From Planoprotostelium fungivorum (lineage: Eukaryota; Evosea; Variosea; Cavosteliida; Cavosteliaceae): a stretch of DNA of 64,000 nt. Each line of letters opens with the position of its first letter. Positions within the stretch are counted from its first letter, which is position 1. Of this stretch, positions 46,135 to 55,395 are shown one piece after another. A program made the translations under genes and the position numbers. A model generated the notes under the pieces. The model searched no databases. It saw nothing but the letters and a program-made list of their open reading frames with translations, and was not told the DNA's origin. The stretch spans positions 109,719-173,718 of the forward strand of contig MDYQ01000032.1 in assembly GCA_003024175.1 (NCBI GenBank), written 5' to 3'.

Positions 46135-46716
46135 CGTGGCACCGTCAACAGAAGAAGGAACGCCGATGCTCTACCTCGGGTCGACCGCACAGAAGATGAT
46201 ACACGAAAGTGTTTGATTCTGGCCGGAGTGGAGACACCCTTCGAGGGTCTCTACGAGGAAGGCAGGCGAGTGTCTGACGAGGCTGTGGTGTACGGAGTAT
46301 GGCCGTACATCTCTCGTTCGGTTGTCGGTCTGACTCCTGATAGCAGCCTCGTCACCTCACATCACCAACTCAGGGACAACAGTGTGTGATCATCCTCGAG
46401 AGGAGAGCAGAAGCTACTTGTGATCACTGTCGTTTGAGAGGGTCGTTGGAGGTGGATATAGACACGTTCTTGTTTTCTCGTTCGTGCGAATGTGGAACCT
46501 CTTAGACCGTAGCGCATTCGGCCATTGCGATTCGTGTCTCAATCAAGATCCCGTTCCATCAGTGTTGGGGTTGTGTTTTGTGAAGCTGTTGTTGGCTTGC
46601 TGCTTTGTGTGCCGAGCAGCAAATGATTTACCTCAAACTGCGTAAATCCTTCCGGGTCAGCTTAACATGGTAAATCATTTGCTGCTCGGCACACAAAGCA
46701 GCAAGCCAACAACAGC
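46135..46716 (+). mobile_element. degenerate repeat element, copy B
   Basis: It shares about 300 bp in several blocks with 1600-2330. An open frame (RTEDDTRKCLILAGVETPFEGLYEEGRRVSDEAVVYGVWPYISRSVVGLTPDS..., 46180-46388) crosses blocks that are separated and flipped in copy A. Relative to copy A it has a TGA stop (about 46387) and a one-base deletion in CTTGTGATC, so this copy is a pseudogene-like remnant. The right side ends with a large hairpin. No transposase motif is recognisable. Confidence 0.6.
46585..46716. repeat. perfect 48-bp inverted repeat with 36-nt loop
   Basis: The left arm 46585-46632 and right arm 46669-46716 are exact reverse complements (arm begins GCTGTTGTTGGCTTGCTGCT and ends AATGATTTACC). 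The loop includes CTCAAACTGCGTAAATCC. The reverse complement of the left arm plus the loop start is what recurs in copy A at 1602-1660. A 48-nt perfect foldback is typical of element termini or of a solo terminal-repeat remnant. Confidence 0.9.
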
Positions 46717-46968
46717 CTCATGTTATTATTATGGCAACAAGCGACGCTTTTCTGAATTCACGTGACCGGCGCGAGGGTTCCGGATTCTGGCCTACCAATG
46801 GACAGATGATGTCTCATCGCACATCGATTAATTCTATTCATATCACAGCACGTTGGCGTCATATTTACGGTCCATTCAGTTTATCATCAGCCCCAGAGGC
46901 GATCTCATCCGCATCGATGGCTCGAAGCTCCCGTTCGTATTCCTATCTACAATCTTTCCACGCAGCTT

Positions 46969-49205
46969 TCAACTGGGCCTGAAGACAGATGCCTTCACCG
47001 CGAATCTCGAAGGTGAAGGTGACTGCATCCGTTCAGTGTACCTCAATCACTCCTCTCACCTGTGAAGGCCTTGCAGGTGTTCCGTGTGGCATGTTGGCCG
47101 TTTGCCTCGGCGTTGAAGTGGTAGCTGGGGGTAATATCGGTGTTCCGGCCTTCGGTGGAGCTGTGGACGTTCTTTTCGGATGAATCGTTGGATTCTGTGG
47201 CTGAAATGTGTTGGGTGGTGGTGGTGCGGCCCTGGTCGATGGTGGAGCCGCCATCTTGGGCGACGGAGCGGCTATTTTCGTCGATGCAAAGGCGCTGGCG
47301 GGTGGTGCAGCTACTCTGGTAGAAGGTGGTGCAGTTGCTCTGGTAGAAGGTGGTGCAGCTGCTCTGGTAGAAGGTGGTGCAGCTACTCTGGTAGAAGATG
47401 GTGCAGCTGCTCTGGTAGAAGGTGGTGCATCTACTCTGGTGGGTGGAATGGCCATTTTGGGGGAAGTGCCCCTGGCGAGTGTCGATTGTGTGTGATGTGC
47501 TGGTGGTGGTACCGATCGTGGTGCGTTGACCGGTGGATTGAAATTGACTACGGGCTGTGTGTACAACATGTTATTGACTCCATTGGTGATGTACGAGTAT
47601 CCAAAGTCGATGGGACTGGTGGTGGGTGATACGGAGGAGAACTGCATCTCTGTGATGGCGTCACGATTCGTCATCATGGATGAGCTCACCCATGTCCTCC
47701 AGAGGATCTTCGATGGGACTGGGTGGACCGAGGATGAAGTCGTTTTGGATGAATGACATCGATCGCTCTTGGTAGTTCATACCATAAGGGTGATTCGATG
47801 ATTTGGATGATTGCTGTGATGGATGCACGGATGGATGTGATGCCATCGATTCCGGAGGATGGTAGTGTGATGGTGACATCGATTGTGGTGGTTGATGGGG
47901 TGGAGATGACATCGATTGTGGTGGATACGTCGATGGATGAGATGGCATCGGCTGATGGGTCGATGGATGAGATGGCATCGGCTGATGGGCCGATGGATGT
48001 GACGACATCATCGATTTCGATGCGGTTTGAGATGATACGGGTGGTGTCGGTGGATGTGCAGAGTTAACGGAAGGCCTTCTTTCATCTCGGATGATATCCA
48101 GGTACAGATTGTACAGGTTGCGCATCAACGTCTGCTGTTGCTCTATGCCTGCGGACAGAAAATTCGTGCGGTCGATCAGAGCCCTTCAATCGTCAGTTGA
48201 AACGTCTCATAGGTAATGGTAGACATTCACCTACACAGGATATCACACTGATCTGCATCCTTCTGTTGACTCTGCAGACAGTACATACCGTAAGATATGG
48301 CCTCTTGTATGAGGTCCCCCGCAGTGGAAAGCAACCTTTTGTTCAGAGATGTTTGTCTTCTGTGGATTTCTTCCCAACTGTGTTTCTCTTAGTTTCGGGA
48401 GAGAAGAGGAACTCACGCTGCCATTCTGATTCCATTCACAGACTGGGATGAGGTGGTTTCATCATGGAGATCGATGACCTCGCTGGTGGTGGGTAATGTC
48501 GATCGACTCTTGATCGGCGGTCGAGGGTGAGCATGTGATGATGGTGGTACGGGTTGCGGGGATTGAGGACTCGTCACCTTCTTCTTCTGTTGGTCTGCTT
48601 GGTAGATGGTGATGCCCTTCAACTCGAGGCTGATCTTCAAGTGAGGTAACAGACTCTCGATCAACAACTTGCTGGATCGATCCGTCCATTTCTGCAGGCG
48701 AATAACTCTCCTATCAGAGATGTCACTGACAGATGGTGATTAAGTGATGTCTCACTCATTTGGGGAAGATAAGAGGAGATCGTGAAACTGCAACCAAGCT
48801 TTGGGTCTACACGATTGAAGGGGAGTCAGATCAGATAATAAGACATCACTCGCGGTCATTTCGTCTTCTCTGTTTCGGTTAACGATGATAGTGCTGGAGG
48901 TGATCACTTTGATAGCGCCTCTAAGAAATGATATCTAGAGAGGGAGAAGAGTATCCTTCTCGCGTCTTTTCCATCTGCCCAGGAAAAGAAGGAGTATGTG
49001 TACCTCATCAGTGGGTACCACTGACTCCTCACTATCATTTCGAGCCAATATTCTAAATCGAATGTATGTCGGCTCTGTATCTCAACCCTGCGGAACAGAT
49101 CATTATCGGTAGCATCTTGTTCCGAGGGTGCACTCACTCATGGACTGCTTTAGAGTATCCGTTCTCTCTGAGCCATTTCGTAACGGACTCGATGTCCGCA
49201 ACCAT
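46969..49205 (-). CDS. LisH-CTLH domain protein with proline-rich repeats
   Basis: Exons join in phase to give an N-terminal LisH (MVADIESVTKWLRENGYSKAVHE), then CTLH (HTFDLEYWLEMIVRSQWYPLMRYTYSFFSWADGKDARRILFSLSRYHFLEALSK). Next come LLLSSPNERVIRLQKWTDRSSKLLIESLLPHL and a linker, then a helical part (WEEIHRRQTSLNKRLL, QCDILCRALIDRTNFLSAGIEQQQTLMRNLYNLYLDII). Beyond residue 290 it is low complexity: HPSTHQPMPS units, a Tyr/Asn/Pro region and APPSTRAA units. LisH-CTLH modules dimerise and occur in WDR47-, TOPLESS- and GID-type proteins; which class applies is open. The last exon frame is uncertain because two overlapping frames stay open through the repeat region. Confidence 0.65.
47301..47444 (-). 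repeat. 24-bp coding tandem repeat (APPSTRxA), about six units
   Basis: Plus-strand unit GGTGGTGCAGCTGCTCTGGTAGAA, repeated with one or two changes per unit, lies in the LisH-CTLH gene. Two reading frames remain open across it. A second, 30-bp repeat (GATGGATGAGATGGCATCGG) lies at about 47930-48000 in the same gene. Confidence 0.9.
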
Positions 49206-49361
49206 CTCATTCGCCTCCTCAAAAACAACAACATCACATCAGACAGCGAGAATTTCAAGTTGAAAAACACTGCCCCAGTTGAAAGTTACACAAAGAGCAT
49301 GACCGTTTCGTGTAGAAGACGAGAAATAGAAAAGTGGAGTGCAGATATGAAGAACTTGGCT

Positions 49362-52300
49362 TTATCGAAAGAGAGACTGGATGTTGGATGATGCAATGGG
49401 ATCCAAAGAGGAGAGGATCTGTTGTGGAGACAGACCCCTTCGGTTGGTATAGTCGGTGATCTTGGTTGAGATGAAAGACAATGGGAGCTGTGCTACCTTG
49501 TCCGCTGCAAAGACTTCGCTCTCGATGTCGCTCAAATATTGGTTCGCATCTCCACTCGATCGTATCGTTGGGATGGCCCTATATCGGTCTCAGTGTCTAT
49601 CGATCATACGACGATGCGATGGTGATGTGACGATGATGCAATGTAGTCGTTGAAAGAAGACGCACATTGCGATGGAGGACAAGATGGTAGGGAAATGGTT
49701 ATGGATGGTAGCCGAATCCACCGAGAGTAACGAAGAGATACCAAATGTGTACAAACGTATCAGATCATCGTCCATGACAGCCGTCCATATCTGAAACCCT
49801 TCACTCCTCACTCTCTCTCTCTCCACCTTCACCTTTGACAACCAAACGGAGATGTATCGTTCGAATGCATCTGCCGCCTGTATTCCAGATATCCTACCGA
49901 ACAGAGTTAAGAATCTCTGTTGGTCTACGATGGAGAATCTTGCCAACGAGGCCACCAAGAAAGACAGCATCTCACAGAGCTCCTCGCTGTTCTATCGCCT
50001 CGTCAGTATCTCTCCCACAGGTGAACGCGAGAGGATGAAACATTCATCTTACCAAGGATACGACCAAGGAGATCATCTGGAGGTAGAGAGGCTCTAAGAT
50101 GGAGATGTCATAGTTGGACAGGATGATACACATCCCGTCCACTAGTTTGGTTGCCAGAGCGATATCGGTGCGGCAAGCTTTCATTCGACCCGAGTTTTCG
50201 TTGGGATCAATCGTCGAGAACGTGATCGCGATGACTGAAATCAGCGACTGCGCTTGCTCCTGATGACGTCAGGTCGTCTCGACGATCACTTATCACCTGA
50301 AGGAAGTATTGTCTGTACCCAAACAGATAGTGAGACAAGATCGTATAACCAGTGAACGTGTGTTCGAATTGAACCGATTGAAATAGAGATACGATTCGGG
50401 GGAACATGTCCATCAGTTTCCTGTAGTCATCTAAACGTGTCAGTTTCGTTCGTCAGAAGAACTCACCGTCTGGTGCAGTGAATTTGGGTGACTTCTTCAA
50501 TATCTCTAACCACAGCATCAGCGCATCTTTCGTCAAGAACAACGCGTCGTCCGGATTTTTCTCGACATCCCTGGACTACAATAAGCCACTCCTCCCCTCA
50601 CCCCGCACTCACGTGGCGTACATGATGGCGGGAATGAACAAGTGGAAGTACAAATGTGATTCTTCCTTCAGAACCTGAACGATCTTCTTCCAACAACTGA
50701 ACACGGCTTGTTTCAACACGGGAGCGTTTCCCTTGTTGTATCCCTTCCAGAGAGACAGCATCGAAGTGATGATGGAATGGATGTACGGTTTCATCTGAAT
50801 AAGGTCGATCTACAACGTTGTAGACGAATCACTCACCTTATCTCCGAAGACGAGGGCGATGTCAGAGATGACCTCTAAGAGTTGGGAGCTAGTGTAAGCT
50901 TCCGTGGAGGCCTCGACCAGTCGAATGATACCGAATACTAAACTCTCCACGTGTTTCTCAAATGTGGAGAATTGGAATTCAAAATCATCAAGAGGTGAGA
51001 GAGTTAAGGTGGAGAGGAGAGGAGGGAAAAGGAAGGATATCATTCTTCAGAGCGATGGCGGCCCACAATCGAACGACGTAATCGTTGTCTATGGTCACTT
51101 GATTGGACATGAATTGAGGTGACAAGAGACACAACATGCTCTCGAATACCTTGGATGTTTCAGAGGAGATGGATGCAAGTGGAATACCTCCGTTCGTGTG
51201 GTGGAATCCAATTGGGTGACGGACGTGGACCAGTTCTCCACGATCTGACAGATTCTCCTTCGAACCGTCTTGTATCTGATAGGATGAGTGGATCTACAAC
51301 GGTGTATGGGTCACCTGACGTCAGGGTTCAAGATGTCCTGACGGAGTCGTTCGGTGAATAAACTGCGAAAATCGATTTTATCTTTGATCTCATGGTACGA
51401 CATGGAGATGCACCAGTACGTCACTTCCTTCAACAAGAGATTATCTCCTGTAAATCGTCATCTTTCGAATGATCTACAACGTTGTAGATCACCTTGCGTC
51501 TTCAAAGTCTCCAGCATATTGTTCAGGACCTGCCACACGATCTCCGGAAACTTCCTCAGAAGAGTCGAATACGCCACATCTGATGCAGACTGACAGCTTC
51601 AGATTCTCTCCACAACGTCGACACACCTTCGGGTTACTTCCATAGTCCATCTTGATGTCTACATTTGCGAAACCTTCTGGATCATCTTCCCACTCTTCCA
51701 TCTCTTCTTCACTAAGTACCATAAATTTGTTGATCAACGTTCCGACCAAGCCAAAGACTCTCTCGTTCGTGAAGAATTGATTCATGATCTCAGCGGGACT
51801 GTGGTATGTCAGTGAGATATACGTGAAATTTCGTGGAGATCTACCGGGTGGGTTTGTTGGGCTTCGAGCGATAAGAAGGGCAGGTGAGAACTTCGTGGTA
51901 GAAGTTGATGGCGCAGACGACCGTTCGCTTGGGAATCTGAAAGATGCGATTCGCACCGGGGGATCCTTGAGACTGTAATACGACGTAGAAGAATTCCAGG
52001 AATACGGATAAATAGGGTAGAAATTCATCCGGGTCCTTCTGGATGTAATTGTCTATGAAGTTCCCGTACGAGTCACAGGTCTCCATGGCAGCATTCTTCA
52101 ATTCATCCGAACCTCCTGTTACCATGGATATTTCCATCTACAACGAGACATCACCTTCGGCGTTGTAGATGTTCAACAATTGAGGTATGGCGGCGTTGAC
52201 CGTCGCAATCCATTGGGACGCCATCTGTTGAGTGGGAGAGCCTTCGGTTCCCACGTCGGTGATGATGTGAGAGGAGATCATCTTCTGGATGATCTTCTGA

Positions 52301-53172
52301 CATGATGACAAGATCATCAGATGCTCTAACGTGGGTGAAGAGTTGACGAGTTGAAGTAGGCCAACGACCTCTTGAAAGAAAGTAGAGAAGAGTTGAGGTG
52401 ATATCTGCCTCGCATTGAGAATCAACTGATTTGGTTCAAATTCACCTTGCTGAGAGCTTTCCTTCCCTCCACTTCTCTCGATTTCATGATGCGTAAGATG
52501 GACTGCATCACAGAATACACTTGATATTTGACGTAGAGAGGTCCTGCATCCTTTCAATTCATCGTGGCACACGTGTGCAACTGCACCTTGGTTAGAGATG
52601 TCCATGAGAGAGTGGATGAGGGAAGGCCACAGAGAAGGGTAGTCTGTCTTAGCCATGAAGGATATTCCGGTAGAGAGGGCATTGTTGATCTGATGACTTT
52701 CATCGACGTGCAAAGTGAAGAGAATTCTCACCGCATCAGAGTTTTGTTTTTTGATGAGATGTAGAGTGTAATCTCTGATCCTCTTTACTTCTTGGTTCTG
52801 ATCGGTTACATCTGTCGCTGACCAGTGACCCTGCTCTCTTGTCGCCTTCTGTATCAGATTCTTAAAGACGATGGCAGCGCTTAGAGATGAGGACGAATCG
52901 GTAGAAGTATCTACAATAGACTATGATCAAAGTTAGGAATGTAGAGGTGAAAATGGATCGATACACGATCAATCTCTCGGGATCGATCTCACCAATAAAA
53001 CAAAGAGGAAGGGAAGGCGTTGCGAATGGAACAGTGCCTCCAGGTGCCCCTCTGCTTCCTTGACAACCGCACTCGAGGGAGTCAAAGTTCGTAGAAGAAG
53101 CTGATTAAGTCATGATTCATTGTACAATGCTAAACGTAACGTCAGCCTCACCTGTTCAACTTGACCCTGCAT
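49362..53172 (-). CDS. importin-11/Kap120-like nuclear transport receptor
   Basis: The start MQGQVEQLLLRTLTPSSAVVKEAEGHLEALFHSQRLPFLFVLL is the importin-beta N-terminal repeat. Further HEAT-like helices follow: FKNLIQKATREQGHW, MAKTDYPSLWPSLIHSLMD, TLEHLMILSSCQKIIQKMI, ETCDSYGNFIDNYIQKDPDEFLPYLSVFLEFFYVVL and FMVLSEEEMEEWEDDPEGFANV (the LxxEEExEEWEEDPE motif of Imp11/CSE1-type receptors). MKPYIHSIITSMLSLWKGYNKGNAPVLKQAVFSCWKKIVQVL and LCEMLSFLVASLARFSIVDQQRFLTLFG come next, and the chain ends IQSLFR. It should import Ran-dependent cargo such as ribosomal proteins or ubiquitin enzymes. Fifteen or more short introns occur; two contain perfect TCTACAACGTTGTAGA palindromes (50809, 51473). Confidence 0.75.
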
Positions 53173-53276
53173 CCCGTAAGATGATGTCAGCGTGGGGAAT
53201 TTTCGGAAATCCACCACTACAACGGGATTGGACCGAGACCGATCATCATCGTACAGACAACACGCGTGGAACAGCC
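53173..53276. promoter_or_regulatory. bidirectional promoter between importin-11-like and SPT small-subunit genes
   Basis: Only 104 bp separate the two divergent start codons. The region includes CTACAACGGGATTGG near 53218, a half-site of the palindrome otherwise seen in introns. No TATA box is evident. Confidence 0.5.
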
Positions 53277-53904
53277 ATGGCAAACAAGAAAGGAGGAAAG
53301 AAACAGACGAAGCACGAATCCAATCACTCAAAAAAGACGTCACCACCTATTTCGCCAGGTATTTGAAACTAATCGATTACCTCATATCGACCGTCAACGG
53401 TCTTCAATCGATCATGTTATGATAAGGGATCAAGATCGCACCCTCTTCTCCACTTTTCATTCCTTATCATTCTCGAGCTCATTTCATAACCGCTCCGCAT
53501 GTCATGCTCTATAGAGAAATCTCGTTCCCCCTCGGCTAAATCACACACAGCCCCCGCCAGCTCGAGTGATAATGAGGTTGAAGAGGTCGAAGAGGTAGAG
53601 ACTATCTCCAACCAACCCACTCACAGTCTTCCATCGAACAATCGAGAGAGGAAAGCAGTGCGATCCAGATATAAGGCACAACCGCTGAGTTACTTCGGCG
53701 CCCTGAAGGAGAGATACATTGTGAGCACCGGTCTCTACGTTTTGGAGCCGAATGAGAGAGTCCTCATCAGTATCCTCTATTCCTTTCCTCTCACATCTCA
53801 CGTCTGTTCCTTAACCGATCGCAGCCATCATTCTCGTTTTGATTCTGGTGTCCACACTCTACGGACTGATTCGACTGTTAGCTTCGACTTACAACTCTCT
53901 ATAA
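53277..53904 (+). CDS. serine palmitoyltransferase small-subunit-like, tail-anchored
   Basis: Three exons give a basic/acidic N-terminus (MANKKGGKKQTKHESNHSKK...SSDNEVEEVEEVETISNQP), then FGALKERYIVSTGLYVLEPNERVLIS-TIILVLILVSTLYGLIRLL and a short tail. The segment Y-x-x-x-x-x-LYVLEPxER followed by one membrane helix is the hallmark of ssSPT (SPTSSA/B, Tsc3-type) subunits that activate serine palmitoyltransferase in the ER. Human ssSPTs are about 70-76 residues; here about 80 extra N-terminal residues are present. The first intron is unusually long for this genome (about 155 nt, starting GTATTTG near 53360). Confidence 0.7.
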
Positions 53905-54098
53905 ACGTATTATCAACACGAATGATTCATGCAAAGTCCAATCCATGTCATGCGATCGTGAAAGAGGGATGAAAAATGAAAATGAAAAGGAGATTTAGAT
54001 TTAATGTTCCAGAGAGCCACGTGAACAGAGGAGATGAATGAAGTGTGACTGTGGCTATGTACATCGATGAACGGAAGAAGAGACTTCTCTCTACTGAT

Positions 54099-54615
54099 TC
54101 AGTAATAATAGACTCCAAACGCTGCGGCGACACAGAACAACGAATCCTTCCATTCATCAGTCATCGTACATGCTTGAAACAATCTCTCACATTCGAATAT
54201 ATCTCGCTCGCATGGCTGTCGTTATCTGAATCCCAAAAACATCGACAAGCCATCCTGAATAGATCAGAGGTTGTTCGCACGATTGAATGATCGGCTCACC
54301 TTATACCCTCTCCTCTCTGTTCGCCGATGACTACTTGAACCACAAACTTGTAACGGTCCAGGTTCAATGCCTTCAACTTTCTCTTGATGCCATCGGCGAT
54401 CTCTCTCGTCCATTGTGAAGTATTCTCACTGTGATACGTGACACCTTCTAATTTCTCCTGCAGAACCTCTTTGATGAGCCCCTGAACGATCTTTGGTCGA
54501 AATCTGATCTCGTGGTCAGATGAAAACGTCGATTCTTGACTCACTTGTGTTTGAAGTTAGGGCGGATGTTGTAGGTATGCTCTGCCAGCTTCTCTGCATC
54601 TTCAAAATCTGCCAT
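54099..54615 (-). CDS. Tctex1-family dynein light chain (DYNLT2B/TCTEX1D2-like)
   Basis: Four exons encode MADFEDAEKLAEHTYNIRPNFKH-KFRPKIVQGLIKEVLQEKLEGVTYHSENTSQWTREIADGIKRKLKALNLDRYKFVVQVVIGEQRGEGIRMACRCFWDSDNDSHASEIYSNDSLFCVAAAFGVYYY. The Y-x-x-R-P-x-F-K start, KFVVQVVIGEQRGEG(I/V)RM, CFWDSDND and the FGVYYY end fit TCTEX1D2, the light chain of the ciliary retrograde (dynein-2) motor, better than DYNLT1/3. It is divergent from IFT25 with only 78 bp between the starts, which supports a ciliary role. Confidence 0.85.
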
Positions 54616-54693
54616 CGCGGAGAAATTGAAACCTCTCGGTCTCTGTTGTGATTCTAAATTTAGCCAAAATGGCACATCTCTACACCCATCGAC
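54616..54693. promoter_or_regulatory. bidirectional promoter of the ciliary gene pair
   Basis: The 78 bp between the start codons of the DYNLT2B-like gene and IFT25 must hold both promoters and 5' UTRs. It contains CTCTGTTGTGATTCTAAATTTAG. I do not see a good RFX X-box (GTTNCC-AT-GGNAAC). Confidence 0.55.
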
Positions 54694-55341
54694 ATGACAC
54701 CACGTTCACCTCGAGGAAGCGTCAGTAAACCTCCAAGGCCTACAAACTTTGGTAACGTAGCACCGAATCCTCTGGACAAGTGGTTGGACGCGGAGAAGGA
54801 AGTCTCAATTTTAACAGCAACATCGAATGACGCTCTTCACCCCGCAGAGAATGTACTGAACGGGTGAGATCGATCGTGAGAGTCCATCATGTGAATCATC
54901 ATCTTTCAGAGAGGAGCACACGTTTTGGTCGACCACCGGTGGATTTCCTCAAGAGATCGTGTTGGGATTTAAGCAAGAGATCCGTATCGCTGAAGTCAGA
55001 ACCGTTTCCGTCAACATCGGCTCTCTATCATTACAGAGGGTGATGCCAAAGAAGGCCTCGATCGGTCTTCCGGAATGGAAGGAGGTCACTGTCACAGGTG
55101 GACGTTGAAAAGAGATCGAGTGTGCTGATGGACATTTCAGAGATGAGCACCGATGGAGCAGATCATCAACAAGTTGAATCGCACAAGGTGAGAAGCTTCA
55201 ACAACGTCTGACTTATGAATGTCACAGATGAACAATGTATCGACCAGGTTTCTCAAGATCGCGATCACAAAGAGTTTAGATCCGTTCGCTGCGATCTACA
55301 GCATTCATGTACAAAATTCAGATGGAAAGTGGTTGTGCTGA
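54694..55341 (+). CDS. IFT25: IFT25 (HSPB11) intraflagellar transport protein
   Basis: Spliced sequence matches the IFT25 family along its length: EVSILTATSNDALHPAENVLNGEEHTFWSTTGGFPQEIVLGFKQEIRIAEVRTVSVNIGSLSLQR, then WKEVTVTEMSTDGADHQQVE and STRFLKIAITKSLDPFAAIYSIHVQ. The HPxENxxDG, TFWxTTGxFPQExxxxF and FAxIxSxxV motifs (a galactose-binding-like jelly roll that pairs with IFT27 in IFT-B) are intact. An N-terminal Pro/Ser extension of about 35 residues precedes the domain. Four exons have 40-45 nt introns. The gene is tail to tail with RAD54 (54 bp). Confidence 0.9.
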
Positions 55342-55395
55342 ATACACTCTCATATCCCTGCACACGACATCATCATCATCCATCCTTCACGGCAT

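Noticed and set aside
46731-46982. Plus-strand frame starting MATSDAFLNSRDRR just after the hairpin
   Set aside because: It has no family, no exon partner and overlaps the 3' end of the LisH-CTLH gene.
47301-47444. CRISPR-like array
   Set aside because: The 24-bp units are contiguous, without spacers, and code for APPSTRAA; it is a coding minisatellite.
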